Below, in pieces: positions 15,301-25,215 of a DNA stretch of 64,000 nt. The DNA is taken from NCBI GenBank assembly GCA_949775045.1, contig OX459103.1, positions 951,501 through 1,015,500 of the forward strand. Reading direction: 5' to 3'. The notes under the pieces are model-generated. The model worked only from the letters and a program-made list of their open reading frames with translations. It was not told the origin of the DNA and ran no database searches. Position 1 is the stretch's first letter, and every line of letters starts with the position of its first letter. The stretch is from Metridium senile (Eukaryota > Cnidaria > Anthozoa > Actiniaria > Metridiidae). Made by a program: the position numbers and the translations under genes.

Positions 15301-18058
15301 GCAGCAACATCATAATCATCATCATCATCATTAGCATTATTATCATCATCTTCTTCTTGTTTCTTAAGATTCTTCGTGTTAAAGTATAGGCTCCGGGTTT
15401 GGTGAGCCCGCGCTACTCTCCCAACGGCTGAAATCTGAGCCTAGTTAAAGTAGGGCTGTATAGTCTACCATATATTCATAGGTATTGTTTTTTTACAGGT
15501 TTATTCCAGTCAATGTTACTGCAGCTCTTAACTCTCAAGATGAAGTAACAATAGCTTGTCATCAAAACACTGTGTTGTTTACACTATCTTGCTATCAGTA
15601 CATATTACTCGCTGTAGCATTCTCCCGTGGAAAACCATATCGTCTACCGATATATAGAAACAGTAAGATAGATTGATCGCTATAGTACATGAATGGATGG
15701 AGGGAGGGAGGAAGGGATAGATGGATGGATGGATGATTGAATGGATGGATGGATGAATGAGTGACTTAATGGTTGAATGCAGGGATGGATGAATGGACAA
15801 TGAAAGGATGGATGGATGAATGAATAGAAAGTGGATTAATGAGAAATGCACGAAATGAAGAATGAATGTATAGATTGAATGACTGAATACTGAACTATTG
15901 GACACAAATAACAGGATGGATGGATTAAATGAGAAATAGATAGATAAGAAATGCTCGAAACAGGAATAAATCAATGAATGGATAAAAGATGAATAAATCA
16001 ATGATAGATGGATATAAATGAATAAATGAGACATGAAAAGAATTTAAGAAAATAAATGAATAGTGAAAGTTTTTTTCCCTTATCTGCCTGTCTGTCTGCC
16101 TGCCTGCCTGTCTGTCTGTCTGTCTGTCTGTCTGTCGTTCTGTTTCTAACAGTTATGTATCTTGTTTTCAGTCTGGTTTATACTGGTTCTTCTAATACTG
16201 ACAGCCTTTACTACTTTCCTCGCTCTCTACGACGGCCATCAGCCGCTGGAGTTCTTCGAGGTGAGTTTGATCTTTCTTCACTACCATCTGTACTTGACAC
16301 GTTTTGTGTTCCCTTATCAAACACTTGCACTCGTTTTTGATCTTTTACATGACCATCTGTACTTGACACGTTTTGTGTTCCCTGATCAAACACTTGCACT
16401 CGTTTTTGATCTTTTACATGTCCATCTGTACTTGAAACGTTTTGTGTTCCCTGATCAAACACTTGCACTCGTTTTTGATCTTTTACATGTCCATCTGTAC
16501 TTGAAACGTTTTGTGTTCCCTTATCAAACACTTGCACTCGTTTTTGATCTTTTACATAACCATCTGTACTTGGCACGTTTTAATTTATGCTGTTGGCATC
16601 ATGTTATTATAAAATAGGGCCATCGTAGGTAGAACATCATATGGTATTTCGTAAGTATTTCATAGGATTTCAAAGGATAGTCATAAAAAGAAACAAATTC
16701 ATAACTAGCTCGACGTTTGGGCCGGACCAGCTACTCCCAACGGCTAGCCGTTCATGGAGGATATAAACTTGCTTAATATAAACTTCGTGCTTGGTCGAAT
16801 ATCAAGACTCCTACACACGTGACTGAAATGCAAAGATGCTATTATTCCCTGAGATAATGAATTATTCATGAATTTGACAAGATGTGTTCGTGTTCACAGT
16901 AAAAGCCGAATTACACGGCACAACTTTTGCCTACAAATGTCGCATGCAACTTGCTTAAGCTTGACTTAAGTCAGATTATACTATTGTTAGCACCAAAGTT
17001 GTGCCGTGTAAATCAAGTTGCATACGATAGTTGTAGGCAAAAGTTGTGCCGTGTAAATCGGCCTTAATGCACCTATCAATGTCTTGCCCCAACAGGGGAG
17101 TGCGGGCAAAGTCGGGCTATTGAACATAAACTTTGCCCGTACCTGGGGCTGCTCGATGTTTTTTGACAATTTCATCACAAAGTTCTGCGTCCAGAACAGT
17201 AAATATATCAGTAAGTATATGAATTTGACGTCCCCAGGATACGGGCTATTGACAAAAAGATATGAAAAATGTCAATAGCCCCTGGGTATGTCCGCACTCC
17301 CCTCATTGGAGCAAGACATTGATAGGTGCATAATCGGCATGATGATAATGAAGGTTACGATGTCTATGATGATAATTATGTTATCGTGATAATGATGTTA
17401 ATGGCGGTGGTTATAACATATCTCGTCCTTTGTGTACTGATTTCTGATCATGCTCTTCCATCACAACAGGTTCTACCACTACCAGATTTCAACTTTCGTC
17501 TCATATTATTAGGATTCGTAGGAATAAACTTTTTGGCTTCAGTTTTCATAGAGGTAATGTACCAGTCTTGCCATAAATGAAAAAATGGATGGAAGAATGG
17601 ATGGATGGATAAATGGATGAATGAACGCATGAAAACATGAATGAAAAATGAATGAATGAATAAATATATGAATAAATAAATGCTTGAACAAATGAATGAA
17701 TAAACAAATGTTCGAATGAATAAATAAATGAATAAATAAATGGATAAATAAATGGATGAGTGAATAAATGTTGGAATGGATGCATGAATGTTCGAATGAA
17801 TAAATAAATGAATAAATAAATGGATGAGTGAATAAATGAATGATATAATGAATGAATGAATTAATGAATTTTATGGACCCCAACCATCTAAACTGTTTGT
17901 ATTTTTTCTCTTAGGATTGTCTCGTTCCTTCCGCTCATGTCAGTAAAATATTAAACATTTTGCGCCGAAAGAAACGACCCAAGAACCGTTACAAACATCT
18001 AGAAGATGAAATTTGCACTGATAGTGACTGGCCACCTAGTGTAACACAGGAAAGCTAG
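94..18058 (+). CDS. ATP13A-like: P5B-type cation/polyamine-transporting ATPase, 3' 28 exons (5' end outside window)
   Basis: Exons: 94-228, 542-608, 1028-1159, 1692-1886, 2451-2561, 3134-3180, 3565-3710, 5895-5937, 6023-6084, 6596-6740, 8211-8321, 8460-8613, 8857-8977, 9585-9709, 9969-10033, 10183-10281, 10805-10912, 11291-11370, 11858-11900, 12258-12332, 12798-12832, 12968-13064, 13712-13784, 14537-14687, 15499-15662, 16172-16260, 17470-17553, 17915-18058 (TAG). All use AG/GT borders and phases agree, giving 966 residues plus stop. Motifs in order: [12 protein letters not shown] near the start, MLTGESVP (actuator, split between exons 3 and 4), PPALPAA (P5B transmembrane signature), [10 protein letters not shown] (phosphorylated Asp, exons 8/9), KGAPE (nucleotide binding), [30 protein letters not shown], then six C-terminal membrane segments and a basic tail. 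Family members reach about 1200 residues, so roughly 200-250 N-terminal residues lie upstream. The family acts in endolysosomal membranes; ATP13A2 exports polyamines. Which paralog this is cannot be told. AATAAA lies at 18154. Confidence 0.96.
238..431. repeat. (CAT)n microsatellite, ATP13A-like intron 1
   Basis: Near-perfect CAT/ATC run with a few AATGTACCATCG interruptions. Gives spurious poly-Ile/His frames. Confidence 0.97.
1122..1440 (+). repeat. 79-bp tandem repeat copying an exon end and its splice donor
   Basis: cagtggtaactgtattgtga recurs at 1122, 1201, 1280 and 1359. The first is coding (end of ATP13A-like exon 3); the next three carry the same exon end plus donor into the intron. 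Confidence 0.95.
1437..1690. repeat. (GATT)n microsatellite, ATP13A-like intron 3
   Basis: Imperfect ttgattga run reaching right up to the exon 4 acceptor. Confidence 0.95.
2081..2220 (-). mobile_element. SINE 3' fragment in ATP13A-like intron 4
   Basis: The reverse complement matches the body of the SINE at 54,470-54,590 (ctccctccgcaaaaatcaac, then gtaaatatggaatgta). The tRNA-like head is missing. Confidence 0.6.
2690..3118. repeat. (TGAC/TGAT)n microsatellite, ATP13A-like intron 5
   Basis: More than 400 bp of tgactgactgattgattg, ending just before the exon 6 acceptor. Confidence 0.96.
4123..5757 (+). mobile_element. TTAA-flanked DNA transposon remnant with THAP finger, in ATP13A-like intron 7
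   Basis: TTAA direct repeats (4119-4122 and 5758-5761) flank 23-bp perfect terminal inverted repeats starting AGTGCAAGTATCACCAAAAA. Inside, + strand 4387-4470 reads [20 protein letters not shown] then YKLPKN, the start of a THAP zinc finger; the frame then breaks. TTAA targets plus a THAP finger fit the Kolobok superfamily; piggyBac shares the TTAA target but lacks THAP. The element is too short and broken to be autonomous. Confidence 0.75.
6765..7456. repeat. 117-bp minisatellite, about six units, ATP13A-like intron 10
   Basis: gtgtactggaa starts units at 6765, 6881, 6997, 7114, 7231 and 7348 (period 116-117). Contains cagtacatggagatttccta. Confidence 0.95.
7727..8017. repeat. 145-bp tandem duplication, ATP13A-like intron 10
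   Basis: ggtggacgtacagtgacgta begins each unit (7727, 7872); both end with cacttgtaaacactacgc. Confidence 0.9.
8990..9250. repeat. AACCCTATGAAATACTCTATG tandem repeat
   Basis: Runs of aaaaccctatgaaatactct, some alternating with aaaaccctata, in ATP13A-like intron 13. Confidence 0.92.
9255..9535 (+). mobile_element. Non-LTR retrotransposon 3' end (ORF2 C-terminus plus TTA tail)
   Basis: The + strand encodes [20 protein letters not shown] then an [22 protein letters not shown] helix and TGA at 9438-9440. The AAPxLWNSLP motif is typical of the extreme C-terminus of CR1/L2/RTE-like reverse transcriptase proteins in invertebrates. A (TTA)n tail ends the copy at about 9530. It is 5'-truncated, in ATP13A-like intron 13. 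Confidence 0.72.
10290..10640 (-). mobile_element. SINE-related fragment split by a MITE
   Basis: Bases 10,290-10,360 (caaccatcattccctgtcgg onward) and 10,564-10,640 match the SINE fragment at 2081-2160, but are separated by the hairpin element at 10,361-10,563. This is a nested insertion in ATP13A-like intron 16. Confidence 0.55.
10361..10563. mobile_element. Hairpin MITE inserted in the SINE fragment
   Basis: The termini tccccttcacagttccctg and cagggaactgtgaagggga are inverted, followed by a second inverted block (ctttgcatcgaagcgag and its complement). About 203 bp, no coding capacity. Confidence 0.7.
10935..11260. repeat. Imperfect (TTATCA)n-type repeat, ATP13A-like intron 17
   Basis: Low-complexity attatcgttatcattatc sequence; open frames across it are only Ile/Val/Met. 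Confidence 0.92.
13205..13310. repeat. Hairpin MITE core, ATP13A-like intron 22
   Basis: catgatatcgtaaattatca and its complement enclose gaggtctgtgttatctgcc and complement. Followed to about 13,560 by a second inverted pair (tgacagtgataactacag / ttatcactgtcaagttc) and agccaatcagattc. Confidence 0.7.
13850..14155. mobile_element. Dispersed repeat with ATAAxCAGAACATTACATG motif, best copy
   Basis: Left part gtgatctcccgcgcgaaaaa, right part acagaacattacatg then ccatgtaatatcctct. Related copies: about 610-745, 6130-6475, 7465-7590 and 56,590-56,830. A multi-copy family, probably a non-autonomous DNA element. Confidence 0.6.
14314..14464. repeat. Strong hairpin with about 53-bp arms, ATP13A-like intron 23
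   Basis: agaagacgattttccgtgtt ... to gatgttggg on the left is matched by its reverse complement on the right with very few mismatches. Loop about 45 bp. Probably a MITE; the neighbouring 14,165-14,260 (attggtcaaaaaccgtg, gcgcgcg runs) may be part of the same unit. Confidence 0.75.
14775..15350. repeat. (CAT)n compound microsatellite, ATP13A-like intron 24
   Basis: About 575 bp of catcatcattatcaccat type, giving a 198-residue Ile/Thr frame that is not a gene. Confidence 0.96.
15680..16140. repeat. GGAT-rich and (CTGT)n repeats, ATP13A-like intron 25
   Basis: ggatggatggatgaatg type to about 16,050, then ctgtctgtctgtctgtc to 16,135. Confidence 0.93.
16265..16580. repeat. 69-bp minisatellite, about 4.5 units, ATP13A-like intron 26
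   Basis: gatcttttacatgaccatctg recurs every 69 bp (16,339, 16,408, 16,477...), beginning just after the exon 26 donor. Confidence 0.94.
16905..17062. mobile_element. Hairpin MITE, ATP13A-like intron 26
   Basis: Inverted arms built on cacggcacaacttttgcc, about 35 bp, directly abutting the next MITE. Confidence 0.7.
17065..17333. mobile_element. MITE with ATGCACCTATCAATGTCTTG ends
   Basis: Inverted termini atgcacctatcaatgtcttg and caagacattgataggtgcat, plus inner inverted aggggagtgcggg. About 269 bp, in ATP13A-like intron 26. Confidence 0.72.
17575..17875. repeat. (GAATGAATAAAT)n repeat, ATP13A-like intron 27
   Basis: Imperfect 4-bp-based repeat filling nearly the whole intron. Confidence 0.93.
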
Positions 18059-18115
18059 CATTAATACATATATGTATATATATATATTAATGGCAACTAG
18101 CGAGTAAACTAGTAC

Positions 18116-18300
18116 AGGTTGCGTCGGTGGTTGATAAAAAAGATGGGTAAAAGAATAAAACGTGTAACACCGTAAAAAATGTTGACTGACGTTTCGAGAT
18201 TTAGCTCTTCGTCGAAGGGGCTAAAGCTCGAAATTTCAGTAAAGTTAAGTGAACATTATTTACGGTGTTACAAATTTCATTATATTACCTATTGTTATAT
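18116..18300. mobile_element. MITE with GTAACACCGTAAAAAATxTTGA arms, member 1
   Basis: Inverted gtaacaccgtaaaaaatgtt and tttacggtgttacaaattt around a cgtttcgag core. It lies just 3' of the ATP13A-like stop, so it may supply the transcript end. Related copies at 28,318-28,497 and, partial, 63,090-63,153. Confidence 0.65.
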
Positions 18301-18392
18301 ATTAGGCATATGTCATTAGTTCTATTTTTACAATTTTTATTTTATATATTCACGAAATCGCAGAGCGAGCTTGAAATAGGCCATTTGCATTA

Positions 18393-18537
18393 AAGAGTAC
18401 AAACATTAAAAGCGTGAAACATAAATAGTACTAATATAAATAGTGTTATTTTATGCAAATTTGTTTTCTATTGTTTAATTAGCACTATTTAGTACTAATT
18501 AGTACTACTAGTTTCACGGGTATAATATTTGTACTCT
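18393..18537. mobile_element. AGAGTACAAACA-ended MITE, member 1
   Basis: Ends agagtacaaacattaaaag and a near-complement at the right. About 145 bp, AT-rich, with cacta/tagtg internal symmetry. Related copies at 19,323-19,467 and 30,031-30,175. Confidence 0.7.
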
Positions 18538-18549
18538 AGTGTCACATAT

Positions 18550-18850
18550 ATATACACCTATTTCAAAATTCTTTGTCGCAGCCGAAGCTACAGTCCACAC
18601 TCTAAAGCCTGCAAAGGACGTTGGTTACATGGACTTGATTTGTGATTTATTGCACGTTTTTTAAAAGACATATTTGTATTTATGTCTACCACAACAACAA
18701 CTTGTTATGGTAATAAAACAAACAGCGTACAGCCAAAATATACTTTGAATATATCGATAATAAGAGAAGAAATACCGATATCCTTTGCAGTCTTCAGAGT
18801 GTGGATTGTGGCTTTGTTTGCGACAACGATTTTTGAAATAGGTGTATATT
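18550..18850. mobile_element. 300-bp MITE with long inverted ends, member 1
   Basis: Left tatacacctatttcaaaatt and right attttgaaataggtgtatat form inverted arms of about 80 bp (acagtccacactctaaag within). Second copy at 35,511-35,809. Confidence 0.7.
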
Positions 18851-19322
18851 ACCAGTACCAGAATGCTTTGCCTACTTTCCTTTGTTATATAATTAGTGTT
18901 GGTTGTTCTAGTATTCTCAAGAGGGATGGATTGATATTAGGTGCATGTCATTAGTTCAATTTAATACAATGATTATTTTGTATATATTCACAAATTGCAG
19001 AGCGAGCTAGAATTTTTTAGTCATCAGCAAAAGGCTGAGACCGCAGAGAATCATGGACAAATTGGAGCTTGTGAATGCTCCCAAGAGGTTGAAACTGTGG
19101 ATAGGAAAACAAAATCGTTTTATTTTATAAAAACATGTAAATTCCATCTACCCATAATCCTTCTTGGTTTCGCCGTGCTAGCTCACATGTGCCGAATCTA
19201 ATGCAAATGAATTCAAACAGTATGTTTTGCTCATTTGCATTAATTTAGGCACATGTGAGATGCGACGTTTAAACTAGGCCTGGTGCAATTAAGCAAAACC
19301 TATTGTTTGAATTCATTTACAT

Positions 19323-19467
19323 TAGAGTACAAACACTAAAAGTGTGCAACATAAATACCACTAAATACTGCTAAATTATGCAAAGTATTTTGTTCCCTAT
19401 TGTTTAATCAACACTATTTAGTGGTAAATAATACAAAGTATTGCACACTTTTAGTGTTTGTACTCTA
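19323..19467. mobile_element. AGAGTACAAACA-ended MITE, member 2
   Basis: Perfect inverted ends tagagtacaaacactaaaag; TA at both borders may be the target duplication. Centre reads ccctattgtttaatcaacac. Confidence 0.78.
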
Positions 19468-20249
19468 CTTTATTTGAGATAAGTATAGATATATGTCATA
19501 TATATATTTTGAATAGATTAGAGGGATTTAGTGTATTTTCCTTCTAAGAAGGTAATTATCATAATTACTGATGATTAGTGATTGAGTTCAAAAAGGAATT
19601 TGTATTTTATTAGAGTGAATTATTTTTATCACTTGACTTACAGTTTCTACCTATAAAATAGTAATAAAATAATAAAGTGAATAACTAGAAGTTGCATATT
19701 TACAATTATTATAATAAAATAGTCTTTTTATAGCGCCTATGCAGTCGCGCTTTACAAGAAGTATAACAAAAATATAAAAGAAATCAATAGAGCAAAAGAA
19801 ATTATGTTAAGGATACAAAGTCTGCTTAAATAGGAACGTATAGAGTCCTTCAGAGATGACGTCGTAAAAATATTTTTTCACTTTATCATATATTTTTTTT
19901 TTCAGCGAATCATTCCTCGTGAGCAGCATTAGCCAATTACACAACGAGTATGAACCTTCGATTTCGTAATAAATCTTCGCACGAGGCTTGCCTCGTAATC
20001 CAAAATTTATTCACGACAGAAATACTCTGTTTTCTAAGTTCATCAAAAATAACAGCCATGAGTGAGACATTCCACACTTTCAAAATTCTAAACTTCTGTA
20101 AAATCATCCGTTTTATTTAATTTAATCAACACTATAATAAAAAAAAAACACATAGAGGCAGCACTGTACGGCAGCTGTAGAGGGCCGAAACATCATTGCT
20201 TTTAAAGCAATATAGCCTTGTTGGTTCTCAATTTTGATAGGCAATCACA

Positions 20250-20455
20250 AAAGATGTTCACATAGCAAATTTGACCAAAATTCGTCAAATAGCAGCTGAG
20301 ATATGGCCACTTGAATGTAATTTCCCCATACAAAACACTATTTTGTGACAGAGCGTAAATTACAGTGATTTGTGTGGGGAAATTATATATTCAAGTCGCC
20401 ATATCTCAGCTGCTATTTGACCGATTCTCGTCAAATTTTGCGTGTGAACGTCTTA
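20250..20455. mobile_element. Hairpin MITE 3' of the ATP13A-like gene
   Basis: Arms of about 75 bp around tagcagctgagatatggc and its complement, imperfect; intergenic. Confidence 0.65.
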
Positions 20456-20899
20456 TTTATATGGCCATTATAATTGGCAACCAAAAATTATTAAAGCCAA
20501 CATTTATGTTTTTGTGACGTCACACTTGAGGACTCTATTAAGTTTGGATTGAAAGGAATCCAGATTGTCTTAGGAAGTAATATGAACGGGTAGATTGTTC
20601 CACACTTGAGGCGCAGAAACAGAAAAGGATCCAGAGCCGTAGGACTTATTGTTTTCTGATATCACTATCATACCAGGGAACCTTTGGCCGCATTGTGATC
20701 GTCTTCGTGCGCAGAGGTGCATCCTTGTCCAAAATAGTAGATAAAACGTCTATATACTGGTTACAAAATTCAGTAAGATTTGATAAAGGTGATTTGAGCA
20801 AGCTAGACTGTTATGTCTTGTAGATGATCATGATGTTATATAGTCTTATGTTGAAGTAGGAAGCATGCAGTGCCACATCTCAAGGGTGTCATGATATGA

Positions 20900-21223
20900 T
20901 CAAGCAGACTTCCATGAAACTCGCGTGTCATTGAACTGTATTTCACTTGTATCTTGACTAAATGGAGTACTTTCGTCGGCAGAGTTTGCCGAGTTTGTTT
21001 CGGTTGGATTTAACTCTGAAGTCTCTTCCAGGGCATCTGCATTACAAGTATCTTGAAGAACGAGAGTACTTTCGTCGGGGTTAACCAAGTTAGTTTCGGC
21101 TGGATTTAACTCTGAATTGTCTTCCAGGACTGGAGTATTTGCATTACAAGTATCTTGAAGAAGTAGAGTACTTTCGTCAGAGTTTTCTACGTTTACTGAG
21201 TATAACACACTTGCAAAATCCTC
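20900..21223 (-). pseudogene. Frameshifted C-terminal tail of TMCO4-like copy 1
   Basis: This stretch is open in one - frame and encodes about three tail repeats (DESTLVLQDTCNADALEETSELNP type) ending DTRVSWKSA and a stop. It lies directly after the early TGA of copy 1 and matches the tail of copies 2 and 3, so it is the former end of the same exon, cut off by a 2-base insertion. A separate small gene is unlikely. Confidence 0.75.
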
Positions 21224-21535
21224 TCATCGTTGTTCTGGTGATAACTTTTTTTCAGAGTGTTCCTGTATTTTGTCCTGTTCTTGAGGGGCGGAAGAACCTG
21301 TTTCCTCACTTTCCACAGAAGCAGCAGCAGCAGTTTCTTTAAGAGTCTCGTTCAGGTCGAGCAGGTCACCTGATGTTAAAGATATTCCTGAGTCTTCGCT
21401 ACTGCTGCATACATCAAAGTCTAAAGGACAGATTCCGCCCTTGGACACAGCTTCAAGGATTTCTTGTATTTTATCCGGGTTACAGTAGTCAGTGTGATGC
21501 TTGACCTGAAATAAGCGAGTAGAACTGTTATGGAA

Positions 21536-22010
21536 TACAGTAATTATAGCCCACGTATATAAGAACCTGAAATTTTCAATTTAGCCTAAATAGGTTCTTA
21601 TATATCAATGGTACTTAAACCTTAAAAAGGTTCTTATGTGGAGGGAGCTTAAAATGAAAGTTTTAGCCTAACAGGTTCTTACTCCCTTAGAAAATGGATA
21701 GGGGTGCTGGACGGACCTTTTAGGGTCGAAAATAAGACCCTCGCGTACCTTTTAGGGTCTCGAACTGGCACCGTACCTTTTAGGGCTAGTTTTCGAACTT
21801 AATATTATACATATTGAAAATTTTTTTAATGTGGTCGTACCTTTTAGGGTCTGAAATCAGTATCTGAGTTAATTTATGCGTACCTTTTAGGGTCATTTTC
21901 AAAACCGTCCGTCGAGCACCCCTATCCATTTTCTAAGGGAGTACCCCCCCTCCCCCCCCTCCCCCCGGGCTTAAAACCCAGGTTCTTATACGTGAGCTAT
22001 TACTGTATCA
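21536..22010. mobile_element. Nested MITE pair in copy 1 intron 13
   Basis: Outer inverted ends at about 21,536-21,572 and 21,979-22,010 (cacgtataTAAGAACCTG type). Inside, 21,681-21,942 is a second element with ends actcccttagaaaatggata and its complement, holding four TACCTTTTAGGG boxes. Confidence 0.65.
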
Positions 22011-23640
22011 CTTTCAGTCGTCACCATCATTATCAAAATTATCCAAAACCACCATCGTCGTCATTATCATAATCAACATTCGATCTTTACAATCATTATA
22101 TAAATCGTTATCATCATCATTATCACAATAATATATATACTTTAAATTCACCATATCGTTATCATCATAACCAACAATATAATCGGTCATTGCCATCATC
22201 ATCATCATAATTCTCAACCATTCACTAGCACCATCTAGTTTTCATCATTTCCATTATGATCATCGCCGTCGTCATCGTTATCATCATCACCATCGTTATC
22301 ACATTCATCATCACCATTACCATCGATCACAACCATGTACAAACGTGGTTGTGGTTGTCCTTTGTTCTATGTTTTTTTCTAAGTATATTCCGTCATGTGT
22401 TTTCGGTTCATCAGTTAAGTTATTCTAGTTTAGTGTGTTTTGTCAATCAACGTTTTAAAAGCTATGTCCGGGACGCCACAGATCTTGTAAGTAGCCCTCG
22501 TTTTTCTTGTGTTCTTGCTGTAAAATGTAATTTAGTTTAACGTAATCGTATACCATTGTACTTGTAGTGAATGGGAAGTAAATGACTTTATATTTGAAAC
22601 TGTGGTGGAGTTATTGCAATGTCTGAGTCAACAGGTACTTACTACCATGTCCAGATTAACGTTAAACATACGTCTATTTCTCCACCTCACTGGTTTAAGA
22701 CCTGCTACTTTTCTCTGGACAGAAGCAGCGCGATAAACAAACTTTAACAACCAGTCACCCCTGTATCAATAGCAAATACGTAACGTAAGTAAGTATTTTT
22801 ATATCAATATCTAGAAAAGTGTTAATAGTGGTATGGGAAGTATTTTAGTTCTAACAATTTATAACAGTAAACCATCTGTTTGAAAGTAATAATGTTCACT
22901 GTATACAATAACGTTTTTGAAGTTTTGCTTATGCATATTAAAAGCCAGATACAAATAGAATGTGATAACTCATATAACAAAAATAATAATATAAAAAACG
23001 TGTACATAGCTGTCGAGGCTTTTCATAGGCTTTCCATAGGCTTTCCATAGTTTTTGAAGGCTTTCCATAGGCTTGTCATTGTAAACTAATATAAAATATT
23101 ATTATTAATTATTAATATAGATTAACAATATGTATATCAAGGGAAATACCTGCAATAACAGTTTACAATTTTCCCAGCAACAACTCTCTCCAGTCCTTTC
23201 CATTCTTCTGGGTCGCCAGTAACTGGTGCTCCGATCAAGATCACATCTTGTATGATCCAATCACTGTCTGGACAGTACAACAATGAGAATAACATTAGTT
23301 AAACTGTTTTCGTGTGTATACTTCTAATTGCAAAAATGATGTAGCCAAAAAAAGAACAGTAATTCAGTAAGTAAGGAATAACAAAAGAAAGAGTTCAGCT
23401 TGAGTGATCTTCCATTGTCTTTTAATGAATTCCTTTCCCACTATAAATTACAAAAGTCTGGACAACTTTCTTGCAATAGGGGGTAGTTAGGTTTATCAGT
23501 TGAGAAAATGGCTCAGTTGTTTATTGGTGTTTTGTTTGTTTGTTATTTTTATGTTATCGGAGTGAGAAAGAGTGTTGCGACCACTTCAACTAAACTAAAA
23601 TTGATATTTTTGAGATCGAACGAACAGGCAACGATATTGT

Positions 23641-23921
23641 CCCGGGGGAGGGGGATCGGGAGGGGGGGACCCCCTTTGTCCAATTGGTAGGGGTGATAAA
23701 ACCTTGTCGATTTCTACCCCCAACAAAGCAAGAAAGCAGGGTAAAAATGACTTTTACAGGTACGAAATCATGTTACGTAACTTATATTTAAGCCAGAACC
23801 CATAAAGGACCCTAAAAGGTACGCACAGGAAATATTTTTACCCTAAAAGGTACGCCGATCACCCCTACCACTTGGACAAAGGGAGTACCCCCACCCCCTA
23901 TCCCACGGGGGATATTATCTT
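23641..23921. mobile_element. Divergent member of the TACCTTTTAGGG MITE family, copy 1 intron 11
   Basis: G-rich left edge and C/G-rich right edge, inverted ctttgtccaa/ttggacaaag, and internal CCCTAAAAGGTACG boxes, the reverse complement of the family box. Confidence 0.55.
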
Positions 23922-24173
23922 CTGATAACGTGTTTCTTATTATAACGTACCTTTCATTTTGGCCATTGCTTTCAGGCATTTGAATATTACGCGTGCTCCG
24001 AAACTAAAACCAACCAACGTGACAGGACGGTTACCCTGACAACATGAAATAAACGTTAAGGTTTCCTTGGAAACACCGATATGCAGCTAGTTTAACCACC
24101 AGTTACCGTAAATCAGTGTTACCCCATTGATAGCTTCATTAGGAACAACGATGCACTAGTTTAACCATAGATC

Positions 24174-24396
24174 TAGACTTGCTACAAGTTCTTCGTCTTC
24201 GCGCGCGCCGATAAAAAAAATCACAGGAATCCCAACCGGATTTGCACGCAGGACGACTCATATCATCATGGATCAGAATATACGCGCGTGCTTTGGTTGG
24301 GCTTCCTGTGTACTCAGCGCACGTTCATTTATATTACTCTTCATGTTCATTTGAAAAAGCTGTAAATTCAAGAGAGGACGACTTGTAGCAAGTCTA
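24174..24396. mobile_element. MITE with TAGACTTGCTACAAG ends, copy 1 intron 10
   Basis: tagacttgctacaagttctt and its complement bound 223 bp; interior contains gcgcgcgc and gggcttcctgtgt. Confidence 0.65.
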
Positions 24397-24741
24397 GTTT
24401 AACCACTGAAGTATCATATATTTTAACTCCAATTGTTGCCTTAGAACACAGACGTATTTAGATATTTCTAAATATCGTTTCACTCGCATGAATATAAATA
24501 TAGAAGTAAAACTTTTCAACAAGACTTACATGATGTTTCTCCATCAAGATATAAGCGAGATGTTTTCCTACTTCAGCAGATCTCGAAGCGCACACTCCCC
24601 ATGGGTTATCGATAACGTAGCCAAACTTAAGCAGATGTAAGGGCCATGCCACAGCGCTAGCGATTCCTTGCAGGACTGTGTATTTAATGACTTCACCTGC
24701 TGCACACTCTAGTGCGATGTCTGTTAGAAACGACGAAATAG

Positions 24742-25215
24742 CAGTACCCAACTCTTGGAGGTAACTAGAGGACAGACAGACAGGTAAACAGACAGACAGA
24801 CGTACAGACAACAAATAAAACGATTAAATAGCAGCACCCAACTCTTGGAGGTAACTAGAGGACAGACAGACAGACAGACAGACAGACAGGCAGACAGACA
24901 AGTAAGCAGACAGACAGACAACAAATAAAACGACGAAATAGCAGCACCCAACTCTTGGAGGTAACTAGGGGACAGACAGACAGACAGACAGACAGACAAG
25001 TAAACAGACAGACAGACAACAAATAAAACAACGAGATAGCAGTATCCAACTCTTGGAGGTAACTAGAGGACAGACAGACAGGTAAACAGACAGGTAAACA
25101 GACAGACAGACAACAAATAAAACGATGAAATAGCAGTGCCCAACTCTTGGAGGTAACTAGAGGACAGACAGACAGATGAACACTGAGACAGACAAACCGA
25201 CAGACAGACAGACAG
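24742..25215. repeat. Tandem copies of exon 10 acceptor with (CAGA)n, copy 1
   Basis: cccaactcttggaggtaact occurs five times (about 24,748, 24,838, 24,948, 25,048, 25,140), each followed by cagacagacaga runs. Only the first belongs to exon 10. Confidence 0.92.

Larger units (their letters stand above)
18059..20899. other. Intergenic: ATP13A-like 3' flank to TMCO4-like copy 1
   Basis: Convergent genes meet here. The interval is mostly MITEs (18,116, 18,393, 18,550, 19,182-19,258 palindrome with cacatgtgcc, 19,323, 20,250). Between 20,560 and 20,890 I see diverged repeat sequence without a recognisable frame. Confidence 0.6.

Noticed and set aside
14793..15389. Long poly-Ile/Thr and poly-Met open frames
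   Set aside because: They come only from the (CAT)n microsatellite; no real amino-acid complexity and they lie in an ATPase intron. The same holds for frames at 121-600, 10,936-11,271, 33,961-34,623 and 38,632-39,117.
16211..16576. 121-residue - strand frame with [12 protein letters not shown] repeats
   Set aside because: It is the 69-bp intronic minisatellite read in one frame, and it overlaps an ATPase exon on the other strand.
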